From Asaia krungthepensis NRIC 0535 (GTDB lineage Bacteria > Pseudomonadota > Alphaproteobacteria > Acetobacterales > Acetobacteraceae): 64,000 nt of DNA. Of this stretch, positions 53,070 to 62,395 are shown in pieces; position 1 is the stretch's first letter, and each line of letters opens with the position of its first letter. The notes beneath the pieces were generated by a model. The model made no database searches. It had not been told where the DNA came from and saw nothing but the letters and a program-made list of their open reading frames with translations. The position numbers were made by a program, and so were the translations under genes. The DNA lies in NCBI RefSeq assembly GCF_025995175.1, contig NZ_BAPV01000061.1, positions 248,001 to 312,000 of the forward strand, read 5' to 3'.

Positions 53070-54603
53070 GGCGCGACTCCGGGCGGGATGAGGGTTGGGA
53101 TATGAGGTGGGCTGTGCCCGGCGCCTGGGTGATCAGTCGGGCAAGCCCGGCAGCGCCAAGATGGATGAGGATACCCAGAGGCACCAGCCATGAAAAGGCA
53201 ATAGCCGGGCCGCCAAGCTGCCCGACGATCAATACCAGAGCCATGACGCCGAGCGAGACGACAAATCCCGTCATGACCGCACGCGTTCCCAGCCCGGGCA
53301 GAAAGAGCGCCGAGAGAAACGCCCCGAGCGTCGGGCCATATGACCAACCGGCCACGGTCAGCCCCAGGATCACGGCAGATTTGCTGCCCATGGTGAACAA
53401 TGCCGCACCCAGCAGAAGGACCCCGCCCCAGAAGAGGGTCATGAAGCGTGGGGCTGACAGCGGGCCGGGTCGATATCCCAGCGCCCTCATGCCGCGCTCG
53501 ACCAGTTCTCTGGGTACCGCACCGAAATCCGTCAGGCTGGCGCCCGCCATGGCGTTGAGCGTTGAGGAGAGCGAGCCCATTGTGGCGCTCAACACGCCGG
53601 CAATCAGAAGACCGGCAATCCCGGCAGGCAGGCTCTCGATCATGAAATGCGGGAAGAGCGCATCGGGCGACGCAAGACCCTGCGCGGCAAGACTTTGTCC
53701 GGCCCGGGAAACCCAGAGCTGCACACCAAGCAGCGAAAGCAACCCGAACAACACGGCCACCACGACAGCACTGCCAATCAGAGCCATACGCGCGGCGGTC
53801 AGACTGCGCGCGGCAAGCACGCGCTGCACCATGAGCTGGTCGGTTCCGTGGGAGGCGAGAGAGAGGATTGCCCCGCCGATCAGTGCTGCGCCCATCGTGA
53901 AAGGATCGCTCAGCCAGTTAGCCGATGTGGTGGGGTGGAAAAGGCGCAGCAGCCCTGCCTGCGCCGCGCCATGCCATCCCGCGCCGGTCAGTGTCGGGGC
54001 CAGAAATGCCACGCAGAAAACCGCACCGAAACCGTAAACGCCAAGCTGTATTGCGTCAGACCATACAACAGCCCGTAATCCGCCAAGAGTGGTGTAAGCA
54101 AGGGTGAAGACAAGAATCATCCCAAGCACTGTCCAGCGCCCCAGCGGCAGACCGGACTGCGCCAGCAGCCAGACAATGGGCAAGGCCCCGGCGAGCAACC
54201 GGATACTCTCGGCAAGGAACCTCGTGATCAGGAAAGCCCCCGAAGCCAGCCTCTGCATGGGCGCGCCATAGCGCGCGCCGAGCAACGCATAGGCGCTGGT
54301 CATGGTGCCTGACGCGTATCGTGGCAAAAACCAGAGTGCGACCGCGCTGCGGCCTATGGCATATCCACCTGCCACACCGAGAAAGACCAGCCCTTGCGTG
54401 TAACCGATACCGGGGATGCTGATGAAAGTCAGGGTCGAGGTTTCAGTCGCGACCAGCGACAGGCACAAGGCCCACCAGGGCAGATCGTGATGCGCAGACA
54501 GAAAATCGCTCGCTGAACTGCCCGGGGCACGGCTGACGCGCCAGATCAGCAGGGACAACCCCATGAAATAGAGCAGGATGACTAGACTATCGAGCGGATG
54601 CAT
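53062..54603 (-). CDS. Sodium:solute symporter, probable muropeptide-sugar carrier
   Basis: A 513-residue SSS-family symporter with about 13 hydrophobic segments. LYFMGLSLLIWRVSRAPGSSASDFLSA opens the fold, and LVATETSTLTFISIPGIGYTQGL is the Na+-site segment. ATG 54603 gives the normal start; a GTG at 54651 would add 16 residues. It is the first gene of the operon with murQ and anmK, so it probably imports anhydro-MurNAc, MurNAc or a related amino sugar. It is not AmpG, which is an MFS protein, nor the PTS carrier MurP. Related SSS carriers transport sialic acid in other bacteria, hence a sugar-acid-type cargo is reasonable. Confidence 0.85.
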   Translation of the reverse strand: MHPLDSLVILLYFMGLSLLIWRVSRAPGSSASDFLSAHHDLPWWALCLSLVATETSTLTFISIPGIGYTQGLVFLGVAGGYAIGRSAVALWFLPRYASGTMTSAYALLGARYGAPMQRLASGAFLITRFLAESIRLLAGALPIVWLLAQSGLPLGRWTVLGMILVFTLAYTTLGGLRAVVWSDAIQLGVYGFGAVFCVAFLAPTLTGAGWHGAAQAGLLRLFHPTTSANWLSDPFTMGAALIGGAILSLASHGTDQLMVQRVLAARSLTAARMALIGSAVVVAVLFGLLSLLGVQLWVSRAGQSLAAQGLASPDALFPHFMIESLPAGIAGLLIAGVLSATMGSLSSTLNAMAGASLTDFGAVPRELVERGMRALGYRPGPLSAPRFMTLFWGGVLLLGAALFTMGSKSAVILGLTVAGWSYGPTLGAFLSALFLPGLGTRAVMTGFVVSLGVMALVLIVGQLGGPAIAFSWLVPLGILIHLGAAGLARLITQAPGTAHLISQPSSRPESRRD

Positions 54604-54651
54604 GGCGTGTGACCCGGAGAAAACGAGGCGCTGTAAGGGCCATGATGCCAC

Positions 54652-55421
54652 GCTACCGCTTCAGCGCAAGACGCCTCCCGCGCCCGCTCTCATTTCTCGA
54701 GGGAAACGATCATGTCAACGGGCTTTTTCAGATCGACCGACGAAGCCCATAAGGTGGTGTTTCGCGGATCGGTCACATCGATGATCAGTTCTTTCCTCAG
54801 ACCCAAGGACCGTTCGTCCCGCCATAACTTTGAGCCAATGGCCTCTGATCGTTTCCTCCTCATCGACGAGAGGAGAATGAAATTCTGCCACGAAGACGTG
54901 GCCGCGACGCGCGGGCATTCAGAAACCGGCCTGCCGCCTGACGATGTCGGCCTGGGTCCAGACTGACGGACCCGCGGTAATTCGCTTGACATCGCGCAGG
55001 CCACCCTAGCCCACAGCAGCGTGATGAGAGTGCCCGATGCCTGAAATCGCCCCCGACACAGATTGAGTAGAGGAGGTTTTCCGGCAGCATAAAACGCCTT
55101 GATGCGTCTTCGAGGCTTTGCACCATCATGCCGTCCACCTGATGGCGAGCCCAAGGCACAAACCTGGACACCTGGACGAAGGACATGTGTTGCCGAGCCG
55201 TCGGCTCATGCACGGGCCCGCCCGTTCCCTACAGATGCGCCCTTCCCGGCCAGCTCATCATCGCTCCGGGCCTAACAGACGGGACCGCCCTGCAGCTTCT
55301 CTCGAAGCGCCATGCCTATGACGTTGTATCTGCCCGGGATGCCCGGCTGTGAACGTTCCGAGTGTGGAGAATGATATCATATGGCTTATCCGCCCCCCTG
55401 TCCGATGAATTGAGAAATCCA
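54652..55421. other. 0.77 kb region without a clear gene; possible decayed gene
   Basis: Minus-strand frames at 54690-55154 and 54860-55213 contain protein-like stretches (for example ELIIDVTDPRNTTLWASS near 54730-54790) that change frame, and a plus-strand frame at 54712-54966 is also open. This could be a frameshifted remnant on the minus strand, but I recognise no family and codon use is not decisive. Confidence 0.3.
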
Positions 55422-56381
55422 TCAGAGAATGGTCTGCACAGAGAGGGGAAAAGGATTGAATACCGACCATCCTGTCTTCTGGACAAGACGCTCGAGCGCC
55501 AACGTGCCGAGCAGCGAATTACCCTGGCTGTTCAGACCCGGCGACCAGACCGCCACCGAGGCCAGACCCGGCGCAATCGCCAGAATACCGCCGCCCACGC
55601 CCGACTTGCCCGGCAGACCGACGCGTATGGCAAAGGCGCCTGAACCATCATAATGGCCGCACATCATCATCAGCGCCATGATCGTGCGGGCATCGGGTAC
55701 GCTTGTGATCATGCGACCGGAACGCAGATCGACGCCACCCGTCATGAGATAGCCGCCAATCCCGGCCAGCTGACGACAGGACATGGTGAGCGCACATTGA
55801 TGGAAATAGAGATCGAGCGTGTCCTCGATCGGATTTCTGATATTGCCGAAGGTCCGCATGTAATTGGCAAGGGCGGCGTTGCGAAACCCTGTATCGCGCT
55901 CCTGGGCTGCCATGTTCTCATCAATATGCAGCCCCTCCGGATTGCCCGATTGCGAGAGGGCAAAATCGAGTAGCGCCTGACGCGCACCGAGCCGCCCCAG
56001 ACGCGAAACCAGAATATCGGAAATGACGATAGCCCCGGCATTGATGAACGGGTTACGCGGAATGCCATGCTCGCTCTCGAGCTGGACGATGGAGTTGAAC
56101 GCGCTGCCCGATGGCTCCTGACGCACCCGGCTCCATAATTCACTTCCCTCCAGAGTGAGTGCCAGGGTCAGGCCGAACACCTTGGACAGGCTCTGGATCG
56201 AGAAGGCTTCGTCGGCATCGCCCGCCACATAGGCCTGCCCGCTCGCATCGATCACAGCCATGCCGAATTTGCCCGGATCGACACAGGCGAGCGGCGGGAT
56301 GTAATCCGCCACATGACCACGTTCGGTGATCCTCTGCATTTCATGCACGATTTCGGCAATGATGCTGTCGAGATCGGCCAT
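55422..56381 (-). CDS. glsA: Glutaminase GlsA
   Basis: Hydrolyses glutamine to glutamate and ammonia; often linked to acid tolerance. The 319 residues are normal. The serine-beta-lactamase-like catalytic pair is Ser64 and Lys67 in [45 protein letters not shown] and [12 protein letters not shown] are signature blocks. ATG 56381 has GGGAG nine bases upstream; the frame is open to 56519 but the extra residues look random. It is divergent from mntR across 252 bases. Confidence 0.96.
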   Translation of the reverse strand: MADLDSIIAEIVHEMQRITERGHVADYIPPLACVDPGKFGMAVIDASGQAYVAGDADEAFSIQSLSKVFGLTLALTLEGSELWSRVRQEPSGSAFNSIVQLESEHGIPRNPFINAGAIVISDILVSRLGRLGARQALLDFALSQSGNPEGLHIDENMAAQERDTGFRNAALANYMRTFGNIRNPIEDTLDLYFHQCALTMSCRQLAGIGGYLMTGGVDLRSGRMITSVPDARTIMALMMMCGHYDGSGAFAIRVGLPGKSGVGGGILAIAPGLASVAVWSPGLNSQGNSLLGTLALERLVQKTGWSVFNPFPLSVQTIL

Positions 56382-56633
56382 CGCCTTGTTCTCCCATGCT
56401 GCAATGCTGCTCAAGCCCCGAGGAAAGCAGCGAGTCAGATTGACCGATACCGGGCCCGGTCTACGACGCCCCATGACATGCCGCGCGCTGGCACACAATC
56501 TCGGGCACTGGCATGCCATGAAGCCCTGAGAGAGTCATCGACCGGACGATCGATCCTGACGGGTCATGTTTGCGCTATCACACCAGGGGCCACAGCGGTT
56601 GAGATCGGGCCGCTAATCTGCGATGAACCTTTC

Positions 56634-57140
56634 ATGACGGATGACAAGACAGGATCAGACGGGAAAGCCCAGCCCCAACCGGGCCCGGGCGACATAACCC
56701 TGCCCGATATCGACATGCAGTCGGAGGGGTTCCGCCTCAACCGCGAAGCCCGTCGCAACGCGCTGATCGAGGATTACGTCGAGTTGATCGCCGATCTTCT
56801 GGCCGAAGGATACGAGGCCCGTCAGGTCGATATTGCAACCCGTCTTGGCGTCTCGCAGCCGACCGTCGCCAAAATGCTCACCCGGCTTTCAACTGAGGGC
56901 TATGTGCATCGCCGACCCTATCGAGGCGTGTTCCTGACCGAGAAGGGGCAGGAAGTCGCCAATCAGGCGAAAAATCGTCACCAGATCGTCGAGAGTTTCC
57001 TGCGTGCCCTCGGGATCAGTGAAGAGACAGTGCGTGTCGATGCAGAAGGTATCGAGCACTATGTGAGTGACGAGACGCTGGATGCGTTCGATCGCGCTCT
57101 CGCAGCAGGGCTGACCGACCTCCTCAAACCGAACAACTGA
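56634..57140 (+). CDS. mntR: Manganese-responsive regulator MntR (DtxR family)
   Basis: Represses Mn2+ uptake genes when Mn2+ is abundant. 168 residues. An N-terminal Pro-rich tail (about 1-30) is followed by a winged helix-turn-helix (about 40-105, [21 protein letters not shown]) and the dimer/metal domain ([15 protein letters not shown] and [15 protein letters not shown]), which carries the His, Glu and Asp metal ligands in DtxR order. ATG 56634 was chosen because the frame upstream overlaps glsA on the other strand and looks random. mntH is 1.2 kb downstream in the same direction with one convergent gene between. Confidence 0.93.
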   Translation: MTDDKTGSDGKAQPQPGPGDITLPDIDMQSEGFRLNREARRNALIEDYVELIADLLAEGYEARQVDIATRLGVSQPTVAKMLTRLSTEGYVHRRPYRGVFLTEKGQEVANQAKNRHQIVESFLRALGISEETVRVDAEGIEHYVSDETLDAFDRALAAGLTDLLKPNN

Positions 57141-57155
57141 TCGCGAACTGCTCGA

Positions 57156-58010
57156 TTATTTGGACATGATGGGAGCCTCGTAGCGCGCCGCTCCGCAAAG
57201 CGATGCCCCATGATGGAGCAGGGTGTAAAGCCGCCCTGCCAGCCAGGCAAAGCGATCGACACGACGGGTCAGGTCGATGCCCTCATGAAACTGCAAGCCC
57301 GGCACCTCCCTGGTCAGATCGCCCGGTGATCGCATGGCCCATGCGAAATTGGCCCCGGTCTGGCGGACACTGGGATTACTCTGAGAATGACGCATGGCAA
57401 ACGGGGACACATAATCGAGGACCACGCAAAGCCTCGAGTCATGGTCATGGGCGTAGGAAACGAGAGCTCTTAGCAGCGCGATGATTTTCCGGGGCTCGAG
57501 ATACATGAAGACCCCTTCGGCGAAAAAGATGACAGGGCGCCCGGTTTCGTCCGGTAGATCTGCCATCCACGTCGTCAGGTCTGTCGCGTCACTGACAAGT
57601 TCGAGGCCACCGCTCGTCTGAAGGGCCACACGGCGGCGCAAGGCATGAATTTCAGGAAGCTCCACATCCACCCAACGGCAGCGACCGGCATTGTGCAATC
57701 GGGGGCGCCTGATATCGAGGCCAGAGCCGAAACTGATGCAGAGAGAGTTTGGGAAACGGTCGAGCCAGGCGGCAATCTGCTGGTCGAACCAGAGCGCGCG
57801 CAGGATGGTACCCCTCATCGATTTGCGATCTGCACGGAAACGCGCCGGATCGAAATCGAAACTCATGGCGATGGCCTCGGCGTTTGGGTCGCGAAAACCG
57901 AGATCGGGGTTATCACGCGGCGCAAGAACGCGCGCGGCCAGAGTGATGAGCATGGTCTCCGGAACACCGGTGAGACGGCGTATCACCGGGTCAGTCTCTC
58001 TGGCCGCCAT
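57156..58010 (-). CDS. SAM-dependent methyltransferase (LCMT / tetracenomycin O-methyltransferase type)
   Basis: A 284-residue class I methyltransferase of the PPM1/LCMT group (PF04072). Visible blocks are LCISFGSGLDIRRPRL at about 90-105, the SAM motif, with a Ser in place of a usual Gly; WVDVELPEIHALRR, the acidic second motif; DATDLTTWM; and VIFFAEGVFMYLEP, the post-motif. These enzymes methylate carboxyl or hydroxyl groups of small molecules or peptides; the substrate is not evident. It lies convergent with mntR and divergent from mntH, and has no clear functional link to manganese. Confidence 0.85.
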   Translation of the reverse strand: MAARETDPVIRRLTGVPETMLITLAARVLAPRDNPDLGFRDPNAEAIAMSFDFDPARFRADRKSMRGTILRALWFDQQIAAWLDRFPNSLCISFGSGLDIRRPRLHNAGRCRWVDVELPEIHALRRRVALQTSGGLELVSDATDLTTWMADLPDETGRPVIFFAEGVFMYLEPRKIIALLRALVSYAHDHDSRLCVVLDYVSPFAMRHSQSNPSVRQTGANFAWAMRSPGDLTREVPGLQFHEGIDLTRRVDRFAWLAGRLYTLLHHGASLCGAARYEAPIMSK

Positions 58011-58256
58011 GATGCGATACCCTCCTCAGGGGGCGAGCTGCGAAGCAGCGTGGTAATGTGCAATTCATTATTATTATCGTTTTTACCTTGTCTGCACAGG
58101 CTGATCGTGCTCGTTTGAGGCAGGCTGGGCAATCTAGCGCCGCCCTGCTTACCCCGCCTCCCCACGCTTTCTCCCTTCCTCGCCTCCCGCGACTCTGAGC
58201 ACGCTCAACTTCTGCCTCAAGAGGACGTTATCGGTCCGCAATCCTGCACGCCGAAG

Positions 58257-58277
58257 AATATAGTATATTGCATATCT
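58257..58277 (+). promoter_or_regulatory. Candidate operator of mntH
   Basis: AATATAGTATATT (58257-58269) is a perfect 13-base palindrome around a central G, and is followed by GCATATCT. It lies 35 to 48 bases before the mntH ATG in an AT-rich spacer, where MntR sites usually sit. It shares ATAG with the classical MntR box but not its full ATAGC-N4-GCTAT core. Confidence 0.4.
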
Positions 58278-58304
58278 CTAAGCATTAGGTTTGAGTATCA
58301 CCTT

Positions 58305-59708
58305 ATGTCCAGCCTGCCCCCTGCCCACCGAGCCCCTACCGAGGGGGCGCCCACCGAGCCTGCGCGAACCGGGCGAAGGCGACTGCTTCGCCACGTCGAT
58401 GAGGCAGGTTCCGGCACGCGCAGCTTGCCGGAGGTTTTTTCCTCCGTGCGGGTCGCGCCGGACCATGCCAGGTGGTTCCAGCGCTTTCTCGCTTACGTCG
58501 GGCCGGGCTACATGGTGGCCGTCGGGTATATGGACCCCGGAAACTGGGCGACGGATCTGCAAGGCGGCGCGCAGTTCGGCTACACGCTGCTTTCTGTCAT
58601 CATGATCTCGAACCTCATGGCGATCCTGCTTCAGGCCCTTGCGGCGCGTCTGGGCATTGTCACCGGCCGTGATCTGGCCCAGGCCTGTCGCGATCATTTC
58701 CCGCCTGCGGTCACGCTGATGCTCTGGCTGACCTGCGAGATCGCCATCATTGCCTGCGATCTGGCGGAGGTAATCGGCACGGCCGTGGCGCTTCAGCTTC
58801 TGTTTCACATACCGCTCCTTTTCGGGGCGCTGATCTCGGCCTTCGATGCGCTCATCGTGCTTTTTCTGATGAACCGGGGATTTCGGTATCTGGAAGCCTT
58901 CATTATCGCGCTGCTGACCATTATCGCGTTCTGCTTCTCCGTGCAGCTTGTGGCGGCGGCTCCGCCTTTCGGCGCCATGATGGCGGGATTCCTGCCACGC
59001 CCCGAAATCGTGACCAATCCGGCAATGCTCTACATCGCCATCGGCATCATTGGCGCGACCGTGATGCCGCATAATCTGTATCTGCATTCGTCCATCGTGC
59101 AGACACGGGCCTATCCGCGCACGGAACCCGGCAAACGAGAAGCCCTGCGCTGGGCGACATTGGACAGCACGATCGCCCTCATGCTTGCCCTGTTCATCAA
59201 TGCCGCGATTCTGATTGTATCGGCCGCGGCGTTTCACAACACGGGTCATCAGGACGTTGCCGAGATCGAGGACGCCTATCGTCTCCTGTCACCCATTCTG
59301 GGCATGGGGATCGCCTCGACGCTTTTTGCCGTGGCCCTTCTGGCGGCCGGGACAAACTCCACCGTGACCGGAACGCTGGCCGGGCAGATCGTCATGGAGG
59401 GCTTCCTGCATCTGACGCTACCGCATTGGGCAAGGCGCCTGATCACCCGCGGTCTGGCGATCCTGCCGGTCGTGGTTGTGACGGCCCTTTATGGCGATCA
59501 TGGGGTGGGGACATTACTGATCTTCAGTCAGGTCGTGCTCTCTCTGCAGCTCCCTTTTGCTGTCATTCCGCTGGTCATGTTCGTTGCCGATCGACGCAAG
59601 ATGGGGAGCTTCACCGTTCCCCCTGCGATGAAAGCGCTCTCCTGGAGCGTGGCGGGGATTATCCTGATGCTCAATTTCAAGCTGCTCTATGACACGATCA
59701 TGAGTTGA
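58305..59708 (+). CDS. mntH: Nramp-family Mn2+ transporter MntH
   Basis: Proton-coupled importer of Mn2+ (and Fe2+). 467 residues and about 11 membrane segments. Metal-binding motifs are Asp77-Pro-Gly-Asn80 in [12 protein letters not shown] (segment 1) and Met254-Pro-His256 in [12 protein letters not shown] (segment 6). A hydrophilic N-terminal extension of 60 residues is longer than in E. coli Mnt[26 protein letters not shown] is also typical. It follows mntR and precedes a TBDR with a putative MntR site. Confidence 0.96.
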   Translation: MSSLPPAHRAPTEGAPTEPARTGRRRLLRHVDEAGSGTRSLPEVFSSVRVAPDHARWFQRFLAYVGPGYMVAVGYMDPGNWATDLQGGAQFGYTLLSVIMISNLMAILLQALAARLGIVTGRDLAQACRDHFPPAVTLMLWLTCEIAIIACDLAEVIGTAVALQLLFHIPLLFGALISAFDALIVLFLMNRGFRYLEAFIIALLTIIAFCFSVQLVAAAPPFGAMMAGFLPRPEIVTNPAMLYIAIGIIGATVMPHNLYLHSSIVQTRAYPRTEPGKREALRWATLDSTIALMLALFINAAILIVSAAAFHNTGHQDVAEIEDAYRLLSPILGMGIASTLFAVALLAAGTNSTVTGTLAGQIVMEGFLHLTLPHWARRLITRGLAILPVVVVTALYGDHGVGTLLIFSQVVLSLQLPFAVIPLVMFVADRRKMGSFTVPPAMKALSWSVAGIILMLNFKLLYDTIMS

Positions 59709-59773
59709 GCCCCCGCATGCGGCATCAACCCACGCCAAACGACCGGCTGGCGGCCAGGAGAGCACGCATAAGC

Positions 59774-59833
59774 CAGCGCTGACCGTCCAATCACGTGTTG
59801 GCGGGCCAGCTTCACGGTGCTGTCAGCGCTGAC
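59774..59833. repeat. Two copies of CAGCGCTGAC, the second in a 12-base palindrome
   Basis: CAGCGCTGAC occurs at 59774-59783 and 59824-59833, 50 bases apart. The second is part of the perfect palindrome GTCAGCGCTGAC (59822-59833). They lie in the mntH to TBDR spacer (59709-59934), which otherwise shows no gene. Confidence 0.4.
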
Positions 59834-59934
59834 GAAAGGGACGGGTTACTGCCCGTCCGACTGCCTACAGAGCCCGGGCTCGCGCCCTTTCTTCCATGTT
59901 CTTCACCCCTCTCGTAGAAGGTTCAGACCCCGCG

Positions 59935-62301
59935 ATGCCAACATTCAGAAGTCAATATAGCAATTGCTATGATGATAAGTATTTGAGAATTAGTGCAGCA
60001 TTTACTCACTCGCTCTTTGCGTGTCGAAGCGCGCCGCTCATTGCCCTTACTTTCGCCTGCCTACTGCTCGCCGGTACGGCGCATGCCGCATCCGCCCCAG
60101 AACAGGCCCCAACCTCCGCCTATCCTGCGCGTACCGGGCAACCGAAGACTCATCGTAGAATGGTCGAAGCGACAACGCCCCACCTGCCCGCCACGCCCCC
60201 CGCACATAATAAAGCCAGCACACCCGGCACTCCGCCACCGAGCCTTGTGCGCCTGCCGCGCAAACAGGCCGGGACAATCGCCGAGACGATCAACGTCACC
60301 GCCCATATGGATCAAAGGCGCGGACGCATCGCGCCGGGGCTTGGTGCGGTATCCTACGGGATCGACCAGCGTCAGATCGAGGTGACACCCGGGGGGGAGA
60401 ATGCCGCCTTCAGTCAGATCCTGCTCCGCCTGCCTGGCGTTGTGATGGACAGTTACGGCGAGGTCCATGTCCGTGGCGAACATGGCGGGCTGACCTATCG
60501 CGTCAATGGCGTCCTTCTGCCTGAGGGACTCAATGGGTTCGGACAGGAGCTCGACAGTCGCATCATCCAGTCTGTCGATCTGCTCACGGGCACCCTGCCA
60601 GCCCAATTCGGGTTTCGTACGTCCGGCGTGATCGACGTGAAAACCAAGACTGGCGATACGCTCAGGAACAACCAGTTTTCGCTCTATGGCGGCAGCTACA
60701 ACACGTTCATTCCGTCTCTTCAGCTCGGCGGGTCCAAGGGGCGCTGGGATTATTTCGTCACGGCGTCCTATAACCGTAACGATCTCGGGATAGAGAACCC
60801 CACCAATTCCTTCCGGGCCGTGCATGATTTCACGCAGCAGGAAAAAGGGTTCGGCTATCTCGCGTATCAGATCGACGACGAAAGCCGGATCAGCCTGCTG
60901 ACCAGCGCCTCCTATGCCGATTTTCAGCTACCCAACACGACGGCTCTGCCAATCCTGTATCATTCATCCACTATCGCGCCGGATGATCCGAGTATCCAGT
61001 CCCGCCTCTTGCGTGACGGCCAGACCGAGCAGAATTACTACGCCGTACTCTCCTATCAGCGTAGCGGCGAAAAGCTCAACACGCAGGTTTCTCCCTATTT
61101 CCGGTACGGACGTATCGGGTACCGCAACGATCCGAACCGCGATCTCGCGTTCTCCGGCATTTCACAGCGCGAAGTGAACGACTTCACGACGGGCGGGCTC
61201 CAGATCGATAACTCATACGACATCGCCCCGCATCATGTGCTGCGTTTCGGGCTTCTCGGGCAATACACCTCCGAGAAACTCGATACCGATACGCTCGCCC
61301 TCCCGGTGGATGAGGCAGGTGCCCAGAGCTCGATCATCCCCCGGCGCATCATCGATCATGGAGGGAACTGGGCGGTCGAAGCCGGCGCCTATCTACAGGA
61401 CGAATATCGCATCACGCCCAAACTGACCTTCAATTACGGGCTGCGCTATGACCGTTTTGCATCGTCCTTCCATCAGGAGGGGCAGTTGAGCCCACGCGCG
61501 AACATGGTCTGGAAGGCCAGCCCCTCCACGACGGTGCATTTCGGCTATTCGCGCTATTTTGCACCACCCTCACCGCAATATATTTCTGATGCCACGCTGC
61601 GCAAATTTGCGGGAACGACCAATGCGCCCGAAACCATGCTGAACACACCCACGCGCGTCGAGAAATCGCATTATGTCGATGTCGGGATCCTCCAGCATGT
61701 CACGCGTGACTATCAGGTCACGCTCGATGCCTTTGGCAAATGGGCACGCGATCAGGGCGATCTGGGACAATTCGGTCGCGCCGTCATTCTGGCGCCGTTC
61801 AGCTATCGCACGGGGCGTGTCTATGGCGCAGAAATCGGCAATGCGTGGCGCCATGGCGGCTGGTCGGTCTATGGCAATTTCTCGTTCGTGAAAACATGGG
61901 CGAAGGACATCAACTCGGCGCAGTACCAGTTCGAGGTTGCTGAGCTCGATTATGTGCGCCGCCATGGCATCCAGCTCGATCACCAGGGGGAATTCACCTC
62001 GTCCGCCGGCGTTTCCTACAGCAACAAGCATGACATGGCCTATCTCGATTTCCTCTATGGCTACGGGTTGCGCAGTGGCTTTGCCAATCTTGAGAAGCAA
62101 CCCCCCTACGCCATATTCAATATCGGCTACGCGCATAGTTTCACGAAAGTCCCGTTTGGCCATTCGCTGAAATTACGGGCCGATGTGGTCAATCTGTTTG
62201 ACCATCGCTACCAGATCCGTGACGGAAGCGGGGTAGGCGTGACACAGGCGCAATACGGCCAGAGGCGCGGCACCCTCTTCTCGATTGTGAGCAGCTTCTG
62301 A
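59935..62301 (+). CDS. TonB-dependent receptor downstream of mntH, candidate Mn2+ receptor
   Basis: Outer-membrane receptor, 788 residues from ATG 59935. The start is uncertain: ATG 59896 is upstream, and TTG 59983 begins right after an AT-rich stretch with a regulator-like palindrome, so translation may begin there. The signal ends LTFACLLLAGTAHA. A long Pro/Thr-rich linker leads to the TonB-box-like ETINVTAHM at about residue 116. The plug has GGENAAFSQILLRLPGVV, VHVRGEHGGLTYRVNG and TSGVIDVKTKTGD; the barrel ends IVSSF. The position after mntR-mntH suggests manganese entry through the outer membrane, as proposed for MnoT of Bradyrhizobium. That function is inference. Confidence 0.88.
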   Translation: MPTFRSQYSNCYDDKYLRISAAFTHSLFACRSAPLIALTFACLLLAGTAHAASAPEQAPTSAYPARTGQPKTHRRMVEATTPHLPATPPAHNKASTPGTPPPSLVRLPRKQAGTIAETINVTAHMDQRRGRIAPGLGAVSYGIDQRQIEVTPGGENAAFSQILLRLPGVVMDSYGEVHVRGEHGGLTYRVNGVLLPEGLNGFGQELDSRIIQSVDLLTGTLPAQFGFRTSGVIDVKTKTGDTLRNNQFSLYGGSYNTFIPSLQLGGSKGRWDYFVTASYNRNDLGIENPTNSFRAVHDFTQQEKGFGYLAYQIDDESRISLLTSASYADFQLPNTTALPILYHSSTIAPDDPSIQSRLLRDGQTEQNYYAVLSYQRSGEKLNTQVSPYFRYGRIGYRNDPNRDLAFSGISQREVNDFTTGGLQIDNSYDIAPHHVLRFGLLGQYTSEKLDTDTLALPVDEAGAQSSIIPRRIIDHGGNWAVEAGAYLQDEYRITPKLTFNYGLRYDRFASSFHQEGQLSPRANMVWKASPSTTVHFGYSRYFAPPSPQYISDATLRKFAGTTNAPETMLNTPTRVEKSHYVDVGILQHVTRDYQVTLDAFGKWARDQGDLGQFGRAVILAPFSYRTGRVYGAEIGNAWRHGGWSVYGNFSFVKTWAKDINSAQYQFEVAELDYVRRHGIQLDHQGEFTSSAGVSYSNKHDMAYLDFLYGYGLRSGFANLEKQPPYAIFNIGYAHSFTKVPFGHSLKLRADVVNLFDHRYQIRDGSGVGVTQAQYGQRRGTLFSIVSSF
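59957..59970 (+). promoter_or_regulatory. Candidate MntR box ATAGC-N4-GCTAT
   Basis: ATAGCAATTGCTAT is a perfect 14-base palindrome in the AT-rich 5' region of the fifth TBDR. Its ATAGC-N4-GCTAT core and spacing are the same as in the E. coli mntH MntR site as I recall it (AAACATAGCAAAGGCTATGTTT in two parts: AAACATAGCAA and AGGCTATGTTT). With mntR and mntH adjacent, MntR repression of the TBDR is likely. Confidence 0.6.
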
Positions 62302-62395
62302 CACGCTTCACGCAGATATGACGAGCCGGTTTCATCGCTGGCAGGATTCCTGCGTTTATGATGGGTAGCCGCCCCTTTCACCGGAGACCCGCCTC

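Noticed and set aside
58278-59249. 323-residue minus-strand frame opposite mntH
   Set aside because: Arg/His-rich, no motif, fully inside mntH, which shows DPGN and MPH metal motifs.
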